A DNA stretch of 47,556 nt. Source: Akkermansia sp. (GTDB lineage Bacteria; Verrucomicrobiota; Verrucomicrobiia; Verrucomicrobiales; Akkermansiaceae). The stretch spans positions 1 to 47,556 of the forward strand of contig JAFVIC010000005.1 of the NCBI GenBank assembly GCA_017477935.1, given 5' to 3'. Under the pieces are notes generated by a model. The model did no database searches, was not told the origin of the DNA, and saw nothing but the letters and a program-made list of their open reading frames with translations. The position numbers and the translations under genes were made by a program. Of the stretch, positions 31,765 through 40,909 are shown in pieces. Each line of letters begins with the position of its first letter. Position 1 is the first letter of the stretch.

Positions 31765-33465
31765 ATGAACAACAGGGAACTTTTCAGGGAATTGGAGCAA
31801 CTGCTGCGGCGCACGCCGGGGTTCTGCACGAGCGAAGGGGTATTGATACGCAACAACATCGCGGCGGCGGCCATGGAGCTGCAGCCGGAGCTGCTGCGCC
31901 TGCTGCTGGGGCACAAAGGACTGCGGCAGTATTTCTTTGCCGATGTTGACGGGGTGCAGGTATTTGACAAGGTGAAGTTCCTGCGCTTCGTGGCGAACAA
32001 AAACTTTCTGCCCGACAGCTACACAGCCTACCGCAACAGCATAGGCCTGGCTGACGGCACAGGTGACATGCTGGCCGAGCGCCGCCAGGTAGTGCTCAGC
32101 TGGCCCTACAAAGACTGCCTGCTGGAGGGCGGGCAGACCCGCGAAGATGCCCGCGGACAAGAGGTATTCTGGAACGAAACCCTGGCGCCGGATGAAATCA
32201 ACCGCCTGACCGAACCCAAGGCACTCTGCAACTTCCACCGCGTCACCGGCGAAGGGGTACACCCCGTCACCGAACTGAGCGAGCAGGACAACTACATCAT
32301 CCGCGGCAACAACCTGCTGGCTCTCTACAGCCTGCGCAAACGCTACGCCGGGCAGGTGAAGATGATTTACATCGACCCGCCCTACAACACGGGCGGTGAC
32401 AGTTTCGGCTACAACGACACCTTCAACCACAGCACCTGGCTGACGTTCATGCGTAACCGGCTCGAGGTCGCGCGCGACCTGCTCACCCCCGACGGCAGCA
32501 TCTATGTGCAGCTGGACTGGAACGAGGCGCACTACTGCAAGGTGCTGATGGACGAGATTTTCGGGCGCGATTGTTTCCGCAACGAAATCATCTGGTGCTA
32601 CACAGGGCCCGGCTCCCCCGGCATGAAACAGCTTAACCGCAAGCACGATACCATACTCTGGTACTCGCGCAGCCCGAATGAATGGGTATTCAACGGCAAC
32701 GACATTCGCCTGCGCTCCGAGGTGCATGCCGGCGGGTTCAAGGGCGAAATGAGCGCCAACGTCAGCAGCAGTTACAGCGAGAAAGGCAAAATCCCCGAGG
32801 ACTGGTGGGAACTCTTCCACACCCCCGAGGATTTGGCGGATGAAATCCGCCGCCTGAGCGATGAGCAGAAACGAATCGATGACGCCGACTGGTTCAAAGC
32901 CGCCGTAGCAGCCCGTATCAAGGTGGATGGCGTGCAGCGCACCGGTTACACGACCGAAAAACCCTACAAGCTCATGGAGCGGCTCATACGCCAGGGCACA
33001 AATGAAGGTGATTTGGTGCTGGACTTCTTTGCCGGCAGCGGAACCACCGGCTATGTGGCCGGCTACCTGAACCGCCGCTACATCCTTGTAGAGCAGCTCG
33101 AAGACACCGTGAGCATCATGCACCGCCGCTTCCGCGACAATTCACCCATCTACTGTGAACCGGCCGCCGCCAACAGCCACTGGGTTGCCGCCATTGCTGC
33201 GGCAGACAGCGCTCAGGCGCTGGCAGAAGTACAGGCGGCCATGGCACAGAAGGGCTACCTGAACTGGCGGGTCGATATGCAGGCGCTGGCCGCCACCATC
33301 GGGCAGTGTGAGCTGCCGCTGCAGCAGCAGAAATCGCTGCTGCTGGAAAGCCTGGACAAAAATATGCTCTACGTGCCGCTCAGCGAGCTGGAGAGCGATG
33401 AGTTCACCCTGAGCCCGACAGACCGGGCTCTCAACCGCGCCTTTTACGCAACCGGGCAGGCATGA
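31765..33465 (+). CDS. type III restriction-modification DNA methyltransferase (Mod)
   Basis: 566 residues. Adenine-N6 methyltransferase of the beta class, shown by motif order: catalytic DPPY at 204-207 (MIYIDPPYNTGGDSFGYND), a variable region (about 240-410) that should hold target recognition, then SAM-binding FAGSG at 422-426 (LDFFAGSGTTGYVAGYL). The N-terminal LRRTPGFCTSEGVLIR and KVKFLRFVANKNFLPDSY regions resemble other Mod proteins. The start MNNRELFRELEQLL was preferred over ATG 31726, which lies at the promoter. Its stop overlaps the Res start (ATGA), typical of mod-res pairs. The recognition site is not predictable by eye, and no phase-variable simple repeat was seen. Confidence 0.92.
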   Translation: MNNRELFRELEQLLRRTPGFCTSEGVLIRNNIAAAAMELQPELLRLLLGHKGLRQYFFADVDGVQVFDKVKFLRFVANKNFLPDSYTAYRNSIGLADGTGDMLAERRQVVLSWPYKDCLLEGGQTREDARGQEVFWNETLAPDEINRLTEPKALCNFHRVTGEGVHPVTELSEQDNYIIRGNNLLALYSLRKRYAGQVKMIYIDPPYNTGGDSFGYNDTFNHSTWLTFMRNRLEVARDLLTPDGSIYVQLDWNEAHYCKVLMDEIFGRDCFRNEIIWCYTGPGSPGMKQLNRKHDTILWYSRSPNEWVFNGNDIRLRSEVHAGGFKGEMSANVSSSYSEKGKIPEDWWELFHTPEDLADEIRRLSDEQKRIDDADWFKAAVAARIKVDGVQRTGYTTEKPYKLMERLIRQGTNEGDLVLDFFAGSGTTGYVAGYLNRRYILVEQLEDTVSIMHRRFRDNSPIYCEPAAANSHWVAAIAAADSAQALAEVQAAMAQKGYLNWRVDMQALAATIGQCELPLQQQKSLLLESLDKNMLYVPLSELESDEFTLSPTDRALNRAFYATGQA

Positions 33466-35990
33466 GCACTCCCGCCCCAGAGCAGCCTGAGCTGCCCGCC
33501 GCCATCACGGCCGGGCTCAATCCCGCCCTGCAGTTGCGCCCCTATCAGGCGGACTGTTTTGCCGCGTGGCTACGCTACTGGCAGCGCTACGGGCAAGACC
33601 CCACCGCCCTGCACCACCTGCTCTTTCACATGGCGACGGGCAGCGGCAAGACACTCATCATGGCGGGGCTCATGCTGCACCTCTACACGCAGGGGTACCG
33701 CAATTTCCTGTTCTTTGTCAACTCGACCAACATCATCGAAAAAACGCGTGAGAATTTTCTGAATCCGTCCTCGGGCAAGTACCTCTTTGCACCGGTGCTT
33801 GAGCTGGGCGGGCAGCGCGTGCAGGTGCGAGCGGTAAACAACTTCCGCGAATCGCAGCCCGACTGCATCAACCTGTGCCTGACCACCATCCAGAAACTCC
33901 ACTCCGACCTGAATACCGCACGTGAGGGCTGCGCCGCTTATGATGACTTCGCCCAGCAGAGTATCGTCTTCATCTCTGACGAAGCGCACCACATCAACGC
34001 CTCCACCCGCAAAAACCGCGCCCCGCACAGCCTCACCCCGCAGCAGCTGGAACTGGCGTTCGAGGCCCCGGACTTCGCCCCCAGTTACGAAAATACGGTT
34101 TTGCGGCTTTTCAACGCCGAAACCGGCTCGGCGCTACCCAACGTATTGCTCGATTTTTCGGCCACCATTGATTTCGACAACCGCAACCTGGCGGAGAAGT
34201 ACCGCAACAAGCTGATTTTCGACTACTCTCTGCGCCGGTTCCGGCAAGATGGCTACTCCAAGAACATCAGCCTGCAACAAAGCACCCTGCCGCCCATGCA
34301 GCGCGCCTTGCTGGCCGCCCTGCTCAGCCAGTACAAGCGCAAGCTCTTCGCGAGTATCGGCCTGGAGTGCAAACCGGTCATCCTCTTCAAGTCACGACTC
34401 ATCAAAGAGAACGCCGCTTTCCACCGCGAGTTCAGCGCCGCCCTGCGCGCCCTGACTGTGGCAGAACTGGAGCAACTGCGCCGCGCCGCCACGGGAGATA
34501 CCGCGGCCATCTTCGAACTCCTGACCGCCACCGGCTACTCACCTGAAAACCTCATTGCCGAGCTGCAAGAGGACTTCTCGGCCGAGAAACTGCTGCTGGT
34601 GGACAACACGGAAATCACCCCCGACAAACAGCTACTGCTCAACAGCCTGGAATCGCCGTCAAACAAAATCCGCGCCATCTTCGCCGTCGACATGCTCAAT
34701 GAGGGGTGGGATGTGCTCAACCTCTGCGACATTGTGCGGCTCTACGACACGCAGAGCACCGGCAAACCCGGCGGCAAAACCGTGGCCGAAGCTCAGCTGA
34801 TAGGCCGAGGGGCGCGCTACCTGCCCTTTGCCGACCGCAGTGCGCCGCATGCCCCCACCGGCCGCCGCAAGTACGATGACGACTGCACCAACCCTCTGCG
34901 ACTGCTCGAAACCCTGCACTACCACAGCGCCACCAACAGCCGCTACGTACAGGAGCTCAACTCTGCGCTGGTACACAGCGGCCTGCTGCCGCAGACCTGC
35001 ACCACCCTGACAGCCGACCTCAAACCGGAGTTCTGCGACAGCGAATTCTACCGCAGCGGTCGTCTGTACTTCAACCGCTGTGAGCAACTCCTCACAGCCG
35101 ACACCGCCCCCCTGGCAGAGCGCCTGCGTGAGCCGCTCTGCTGCACCCTGCAACTGCGCAAGGGGCGCTGCACGCTGCCGCTGGTCAGTCTGGGGCAGCA
35201 CCTGCTGCGCGCTGCACTCAACCGCTGCGAGAGCTACAGTTTCGATCGCCTGCGCAGCCTGTTCCCGGCACTGGGTTCGCTGCGCGAGTTTATCGAGAGC
35301 CCTCACTACCTCGCCGGCCTGAGTGTACAGGTGGAGGGCTGCACCTCTCGTACCCCGCTTACCCCGCAACAGCGGCTCCGTATCGCCACCGTTGCTCTGC
35401 AGCAGCTCGTACCTCAGCTCCCCCGCCCCGGCCACCGCAGCCGCGGCAGGCAACAGCTCAACTCGGCACCCGCCTGCGAAATGGTGCTCAGCCGCACCAT
35501 TCAGCGCCATTATGAGCCGGGGCAGTCCCCCGCCGACGGTACCGTCTTTGCCATGTGCGACTGGTTCGCGCGCAGCACCTGTGCCCCCACGCCCGCCGAG
35601 CTGCCCCTGCTGCAGGCCCTGCTGAGTGCCACCCCGCAGCTGCGCGAGCGCTACCGCAGCATGTGGCTGATACCCAACCACGGCGATGTACGCCTGCACG
35701 AACTGGCCACCGGCACAGCCTTCGCGCCGAGCTTCATCCTTTGCCTGGTACCAGCCACCCCCACTGCCAAGCCGCTGCAAATCTACATCGACTGCCGCTC
35801 CGAGCACCTGCAGCAGCTCTACCGCCACCGAGCTGCCACCCTCACCACCCTGCAGACCTGCGCCGAGAGCACCTTCGCCGGCTCACTCTTCACACGCCCC
35901 ACCGTCATGGGGCGCGCCCTCTATACCCCGCAGGCCGCCGAAGATTTCGTGCAGGAACTGATGGAAATCGACCTCAACCATCAGAATTGA
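33462..35990 (+). CDS. type III restriction Res subunit, nuclease motif altered
   Basis: 842 residues. The superfamily 2 motor is complete: Walker A ATGSGKT (58-64), DEAH (173-176) in FISDEAHHINA, SATIDF, a FAVDMLNEGWDV segment and LIGRGARYLPF as motif VI. It should translocate on DNA with Mod. The C-terminal region aligns by eye with the PD-(D/E)xK nuclease of related Res proteins (F-x-PDF then I-E-P-K-G-E-H-L), but here it reads FAPSF at 754-758 and IDCRSEHL at 776-783. The first aspartate is Ser757 and the E-x-K is Asp777-x-Arg779. The nuclease may be inactive or altered. The 3' end overlaps the convergent autotransporter gene by 10 bases. Confidence 0.85.
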   Translation: MSTPAPEQPELPAAITAGLNPALQLRPYQADCFAAWLRYWQRYGQDPTALHHLLFHMATGSGKTLIMAGLMLHLYTQGYRNFLFFVNSTNIIEKTRENFLNPSSGKYLFAPVLELGGQRVQVRAVNNFRESQPDCINLCLTTIQKLHSDLNTAREGCAAYDDFAQQSIVFISDEAHHINASTRKNRAPHSLTPQQLELAFEAPDFAPSYENTVLRLFNAETGSALPNVLLDFSATIDFDNRNLAEKYRNKLIFDYSLRRFRQDGYSKNISLQQSTLPPMQRALLAALLSQYKRKLFASIGLECKPVILFKSRLIKENAAFHREFSAALRALTVAELEQLRRAATGDTAAIFELLTATGYSPENLIAELQEDFSAEKLLLVDNTEITPDKQLLLNSLESPSNKIRAIFAVDMLNEGWDVLNLCDIVRLYDTQSTGKPGGKTVAEAQLIGRGARYLPFADRSAPHAPTGRRKYDDDCTNPLRLLETLHYHSATNSRYVQELNSALVHSGLLPQTCTTLTADLKPEFCDSEFYRSGRLYFNRCEQLLTADTAPLAERLREPLCCTLQLRKGRCTLPLVSLGQHLLRAALNRCESYSFDRLRSLFPALGSLREFIESPHYLAGLSVQVEGCTSRTPLTPQQRLRIATVALQQLVPQLPRPGHRSRGRQQLNSAPACEMVLSRTIQRHYEPGQSPADGTVFAMCDWFARSTCAPTPAELPLLQALLSATPQLRERYRSMWLIPNHGDVRLHELATGTAFAPSFILCLVPATPTAKPLQIYIDCRSEHLQQLYRHRAATLTTLQTCAESTFAGSLFTRPTVMGRALYTPQAAEDFVQELMEIDLNHQN

Positions 35991-38900
35991 TTTCTGTACC
36001 CCACCGTGGCCTGGAACTCGCTCTGGTGTGAGCGCAGCAGCACGGCTCCATCGAGAAAGAGCGTACCGTCCTCCTGCCCCAGCGGTACGGCCAGCCCTGC
36101 CCCCAGTTCCACCCCGAAGGCTCCCGGGCGTGCACTCTGCACTCGGTCACGCGTGCGCCCGTTCACCAGTGCCACATCGGCCTGACCGCGGCGGTCCCCT
36201 ATGTCGAAACCGCTCAATACCCTGCACTCCAATACAGATTTGCGGTTGTAGATATTTTCGCCGAAAGCGGCCTGCAGGCGCGCCCCCAGGCTCAGGCGCA
36301 GGGAGTCCATACCCTGCGGGTCGACACGAAGGGCGGCATCGCTACCGCTCTCGGTGTAAGCACCTACGCTGCTGTGGCGATAGCTGATATTGAGCAGGGG
36401 TTGCAGGGTAAAGTCGGGGTCGTACACATCCGGCTGCCAGTTGTATGCCAGTTCATACATCAGGCCAAAGCTGTGCCCATCGGTCGCTCCCCGGGTGTTG
36501 CAGAGCAACGAGCCGACATTCACCCGGCGGTCAGGGTCAGCCTGCACCCAACCCAGGGTTGCCGCAATGTTGTGAACCCAGGGGCGGCTCAGGTAACGGG
36601 CGAAAGCACTCAGGTACCAGGTGCTCACATCGCAATCGAGCCGGTCGGGTGAGTCGGTACTCAGCTCACCATACAGTCCGCTGACCGCAAGCCCGGCGGT
36701 AAAAGCCGGATTGACATCCACATCTACCCCCACTGTGCCGCCCCAGCGATTGAACTTGTAGCCGGGTGCATGCCCGGCGGCATCCAGGTGACGGTAATCC
36801 CCCTCTGCCTGCACCCAGAAATTGTAGTAAGGCATATCATCATTCACCACGCAGGGGTTCACCCCCATGGTCGCCATACGGTTACGGATATTGCGCAACT
36901 GGCGCTCCACATCCTCTGTCAGTGCGGGTACGAGGGTTGCGGTTGACGAACCGGCCAGCGCCGCCAAAGCACGGGCAGCGGCCCGCCGCTGCCCGCCTGA
37001 AATGAGCTGCAGCAGCTCGGCGTATGCGCGAGACAGGTCGCCATGGCCGGGGGGCTCAGACTCCCACAGCAGGTGAGCACCGGCGGCGGAGTTTGCCGAG
37101 TCCGCATACGGCAAGAGCAGGTTGCGGGGGCTGCGCACGGCATGCAGCACAATGTTGCCGGCGCGGTCAGTGTACAGATAACTGCGCCCCGGCAGCAACT
37201 GGGCAAAGGGTAGCCCCTGCAGCTCGGTATTCACCTGACCCTGCACATCAATAGCTGTGCTGTCGCTCACCCGCCCGATGACATAATCACCACTTCTCAG
37301 GAAACGCGCACCCACCGAGCTGAGCCGCACCGTACTGCGCCCCTGCTCCACCGCCAGCCCATGCAGGCGCAGGCTGTCAGCGAAGGGGGTATCCGTATCG
37401 AGCACCAGCTCATTCACCGAACCTGAGCCCAGAGTCAGGGTGCCGAGTGTCAGGTGACGGGTGGCGATGACATCAGCCGTGAGTGTGCCGGTATTGTTGA
37501 TGTTCCAGACAGCCCCCGGGGCACTTGTCACATTATCGAGGAAGAGATTACCCCCGTTGTTCAGCGTGGCCAGGCCTCGCAGCTCACCGCTGTAGCGGCT
37601 CTGCCCGCCGGGCAACAGGCTGATTTGCGCGCCACTACCCTGCAAGGTACTGCCACCACGCAGCGACAACAACTCCACCCCCGTGGCCGCGCCGAAATCA
37701 GCCGCAGCGGCGGGAGCAAGAACCAGGTGCAGGCCGCGGAGCTGCGCTGTGTCGGCCAGGCGGAGCTGCTGCTGTACCGTAAGCCGCGAGTTTCCGCTGC
37801 TCCCCCCGCGCAGCACCCCACGCATCACCTGCATGGAGTTTACCACATTATCCGCCCCATGCAGAGAGAGAGTTCCTTCGAGCACACCTGCGGCATCAGC
37901 ACTCAGGTTACCGCCCAGCACCAGTTCCCCGGGGCCAACCTTCAGCAACTCCGTACCGGTGCCGCCTGATATGCTGCCCTGCATCACCGTGCGAGCCGGA
38001 AGGGTGGGGTATGCACCATCACCGGTATCATCCACCGCCTGATTGCTCAGCAACACGGTTACCGTACCGCGCTCGCCGGTATTCAACACAGTCATATTAC
38101 TACCCTCAGCCCCCATCAGGTTGTTCACCGTCACTCGTGTGCCGGGGTCAAAATCCCCGGGCAGGGTAAAGGTGAGCTGCTGGTTTTCATCAATAATCAC
38201 CCCGGCATACAACCCCAGGGTGGAATAAGTCGTAACCACATGCGGGTCAGTTGTCGCGGCATCAGCCGTCACGAAATAGATTCCCTCAACCGAACCGCTG
38301 ACCAGCAGACTGCCCTCGGCCGCCCCGTTCACACGTAGCCCGTAGGTATTCAACAACGTATTGATTCCCAGCTGAGCCGGATTGGTGCACGTCAGTTCCC
38401 CGTCTACCAGGGTCAGGTAGCTGGTGACAGGCGGCAACGCGTCCCGGTGCTCCAGCAACAGCTCCATCAGCCCCTCGGCACTCAAATCAAGCGTCACATC
38501 CTGCCCACCCTGCAACTCCATATCAACCGTACCGCCACTCACCCCCATGATAAGCGGATTCGCAGCAGCACCGGCTCCTACATTCCCCGTACCGATGGCC
38601 AGGTTCAACACCGTGCCGCCCTCACCACCGGCCGTAACGGTGCCGCTCACCCCGGCCAGCGAGGCGCCGGCCGCCATGGTGAGACTTTCCAACTGCGCTC
38701 CGTCTGTGCCGCCCGGCAAATCCAGCGCCCCCTCAACACTCAGCTCGCGAAACTGCGGATTAACCGCCAGGCTCAGACCACCCGCACCATATTTTGACAG
38801 AGTGTCACCATCGCTGCGGAACGCGCCCAACGCCACCGCCGTGCCGCCCGGCACAGACACGGCATCAAAATCGGCAAATACAATATCAGCCGCTATATCA

Positions 38901-40462
38901 TAACTTCCGCCCTCAAAAATCAGGCTGCGCTCACCCGTCACCGATGAGCTGACATTTGCGCCGCCATAACCGCCCGAAACCGTAATCCCCGGGCTGAGTT
39001 CCACAGCAGGCGCCAGGCTCACAGTGGTGGCAGTCGTCTGCATAGAGGTTGAACCACCCTGATAACCGGCGGCATACACATCACCCCCCACTGACCCTGA
39101 AAGCAGTCTTATATTGATACTACCCTGAGAAATAACGGAAGAAGCACTGTTGCGCAAGGTATGCGAACCACCCGTCACAGCGCCGACCGTGCCGTCGGCA
39201 AGCAAAATATTCACATCTCCCAGCGTGGCGGCAACCTGAGCATCGTTATCTCCATTAATTCGATAGCCACCCGTCAGGCTACCATGGAGCACCGCCCCGC
39301 CCGACAACTCGATATTCACCTCACCACAATTCATGGTACAGGCGCCGGTGGTAATGTAAGTAGCCCCCAGCACCGCATCGTTAAACGTGCTGCCGCTCAG
39401 TAACATCTGCACACCGCCCAGCCGCGTGGTCGTACCACCGACGTCAGTCCAGCTCCCGCCCAGCACGATATTGTCAAACGTACCGCCCGTAACGGAGAGG
39501 CGGGACATACCGCTCAATTCTCCCCTGCCGGAATTCACCCACATACCGCCGACCACCCGGGCCGAGCAGCTCCGCGAACCGAGATTCACACTCACTGCGG
39601 TATCGCCGGTTATCACCTGAGCATTAGAACCGCTGCCGTTAAAACCACCGCCTACGATGTGCTTGGCAAAGACGGATTCCGCGCCACTGTAATCGCTCAA
39701 ATCAACAGTGACATGGGTACTGCCATCGAGTGTCTGAGTCTGCCTGGTGTTGGTAGCCCAGCCGAAACCGCCCATTATCATATTGTTGGGCAGCTGATTG
39801 TAGCCCGCCCCGCTGTTATCGGCCAACGGCACATACACGAAGATGTGCGTATCGCCATTGAACGCACAGATGCGATTATGGGTCACCACCGTTGCACCCA
39901 CAATAGAGCCGGTCACAGCCCCTTCCGCCACCGTGATATAGGAATTGCCGGTGAAGGAGGCCGCCTGCCCATCCTTCAAATTACCGCCTACAATGTAGTT
40001 CACGCTCGCACCGGCCACCATGATATGCGAATTCCCCGTAAAATCGAAAGTAGCCCCACCATCCCAGTTGTCGGCATAGCTGCCCCCCACCAGCATATCG
40101 TAAGTGCCGCTCTCAGCGGCTATCCAGCTATTGCGGCTCACCGCCCCTGTAGCGTTGCTCTGCGTGGCGGAAGCCCCGCCCACAATAATCGCCCCGGCAT
40201 TCCCCGTACCGCGCAGAGTAATAGCCGTGTAAGTCCCGAAATCATAAGGGCCGGTGCCATCCGACGGCGGCACCAGGGCCGTCACGCCGCCGCTTGTGAT
40301 TTCGGCGACGTATTGCGGGGCATCGGCATCGGGCGCACCGGCCAGCCCCTCAGCTCCCCAGGCGGGGTCCCAGCTACTGCCCACATCTGCACCGGGGCTC
40401 GGCACCGACAGCAGGCTCAACAGTAATATCTGACGTATCGAAAGGGGTAGATGGAGTTTCAT
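35981..40462 (-). CDS. type V autotransporter, large passenger plus beta-barrel
   Basis: 1493 residues. A signal peptide (MKLHLPLSIRQILLLSLLSV, cleavage near 25) precedes a Gly/Thr/Asn/Ser-rich passenger with repeating beta strands (GNSHIMVAG, GNSYITVAEG, IVGG recurring), predicted to form a beta-helix on the surface. From about 1210 the autotransporter barrel begins (YYNFWVQAEGDYRHL, then alternating strands) and ends in Phe as expected for outer-membrane assembly (VGYRNQF). No protease catalytic motif was recognised, so adhesion or interaction with host or matrix glycans is a guess. It converges on the Res gene with 3' ends overlapping by 10 bases and no terminator between. The start is fixed by a leaderless promoter. 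Confidence 0.93.
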   Translation of the reverse strand: MKLHLPLSIRQILLLSLLSVPSPGADVGSSWDPAWGAEGLAGAPDADAPQYVAEITSGGVTALVPPSDGTGPYDFGTYTAITLRGTGNAGAIIVGGASATQSNATGAVSRNSWIAAESGTYDMLVGGSYADNWDGGATFDFTGNSHIMVAGASVNYIVGGNLKDGQAASFTGNSYITVAEGAVTGSIVGATVVTHNRICAFNGDTHIFVYVPLADNSGAGYNQLPNNMIMGGFGWATNTRQTQTLDGSTHVTVDLSDYSGAESVFAKHIVGGGFNGSGSNAQVITGDTAVSVNLGSRSCSARVVGGMWVNSGRGELSGMSRLSVTGGTFDNIVLGGSWTDVGGTTTRLGGVQMLLSGSTFNDAVLGATYITTGACTMNCGEVNIELSGGAVLHGSLTGGYRINGDNDAQVAATLGDVNILLADGTVGAVTGGSHTLRNSASSVISQGSINIRLLSGSVGGDVYAAGYQGGSTSMQTTATTVSLAPAVELSPGITVSGGYGGANVSSSVTGERSLIFEGGSYDIAADIVFADFDAVSVPGGTAVALGAFRSDGDTLSKYGAGGLSLAVNPQFRELSVEGALDLPGGTDGAQLESLTMAAGASLAGVSGTVTAGGEGGTVLNLAIGTGNVGAGAAANPLIMGVSGGTVDMELQGGQDVTLDLSAEGLMELLLEHRDALPPVTSYLTLVDGELTCTNPAQLGINTLLNTYGLRVNGAAEGSLLVSGSVEGIYFVTADAATTDPHVVTTYSTLGLYAGVIIDENQQLTFTLPGDFDPGTRVTVNNLMGAEGSNMTVLNTGERGTVTVLLSNQAVDDTGDGAYPTLPARTVMQGSISGGTGTELLKVGPGELVLGGNLSADAAGVLEGTLSLHGADNVVNSMQVMRGVLRGGSSGNSRLTVQQQLRLADTAQLRGLHLVLAPAAAADFGAATGVELLSLRGGSTLQGSGAQISLLPGGQSRYSGELRGLATLNNGGNLFLDNVTSAPGAVWNINNTGTLTADVIATRHLTLGTLTLGSGSVNELVLDTDTPFADSLRLHGLAVEQGRSTVRLSSVGARFLRSGDYVIGRVSDSTAIDVQGQVNTELQGLPFAQLLPGRSYLYTDRAGNIVLHAVRSPRNLLLPYADSANSAAGAHLLWESEPPGHGDLSRAYAELLQLISGGQRRAAARALAALAGSSTATLVPALTEDVERQLRNIRNRMATMGVNPCVVNDDMPYYNFWVQAEGDYRHLDAAGHAPGYKFNRWGGTVGVDVDVNPAFTAGLAVSGLYGELSTDSPDRLDCDVSTWYLSAFARYLSRPWVHNIAATLGWVQADPDRRVNVGSLLCNTRGATDGHSFGLMYELAYNWQPDVYDPDFTLQPLLNISYRHSSVGAYTESGSDAALRVDPQGMDSLRLSLGARLQAAFGENIYNRKSVLECRVLSGFDIGDRRGQADVALVNGRTRDRVQSARPGAFGVELGAGLAVPLGQEDGTLFLDGAVLLRSHQSEFQATVGYRNQF

Positions 40463-40470
40463 ACCCGGCC

Positions 40471-40501
40471 ATTATAGCAAGGCAGACGGGTATGAAGTCA
40501 A
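40471..40501 (-). promoter_or_regulatory. autotransporter promoter, leaderless
   Basis: On the minus strand a perfect TATAAT (40471-40476) ends 8 bases before the ATG; the best -35 box is TTGACT (40496-40501) at a long 19-base spacing. Confidence 0.55.
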
Positions 40502-40701
40502 TTCAATAGTGCTAACTATTTCACTGTAGCCGCCGGGATGGGGCACATCTCAGCAGGCTGACCGGTTGTCTATCTCATTTGCAATAAGATAGACAATATT
40601 ACTGCTTATTATCAACATGATACATCGAATCAGCCGTTTCTTTTTCTCTTGTTATCCGAATTATGACAATGATTTAACTCGTTCAGTATAACCTTTTTTG
40701 C

Positions 40702-40730
40702 TAGACATCGCATTGTAAAAGAGATATACT
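40702..40730 (+). promoter_or_regulatory. promoter of the TMEM43-like gene
   Basis: TAGACA (40702-40707), 17 bases, TATACT (40725-40730). The predicted leader is about 170 bases, the longest in the window, and could hold regulation. Confidence 0.55.
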
Positions 40731-40909
40731 GTCGCGCAGGTAAAAAATCACAATTAAGTATAGAAAAGGAAGCAACTTCAACAACACCCACAGCCGGTAC
40801 AATCGCACCATTTGAGCAAAATCAATCATTTACACCGAGAATTTCACCCTGAAATAACATCCTTCGCCGCTTGCGGCAACTTACAAACACCAAACTCAAT
40901 AAAAACACC

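Larger units (their letters stand above)
40463..40909. other. divergent intergenic region, autotransporter and TMEM43 promoters
   Basis: About 450 bases without a gene. The left side carries the autotransporter promoter on the minus strand, the right side the TMEM43 promoter at 40702-40730 with a leader of about 170 bases. Between them the DNA is AT-rich (for instance 40570-40720) with no repeat or RNA gene recognised. Confidence 0.6.

Noticed and set aside
31744..33123. 459-codon open frame opposite the Mod methyltransferase
   Set aside because: Antisense shadow of a gene with intact DPPY and FxGxG motifs.
34659..35828. 389-codon open frame opposite the Res gene
   Set aside because: Antisense shadow with no family resemblance or promoter.
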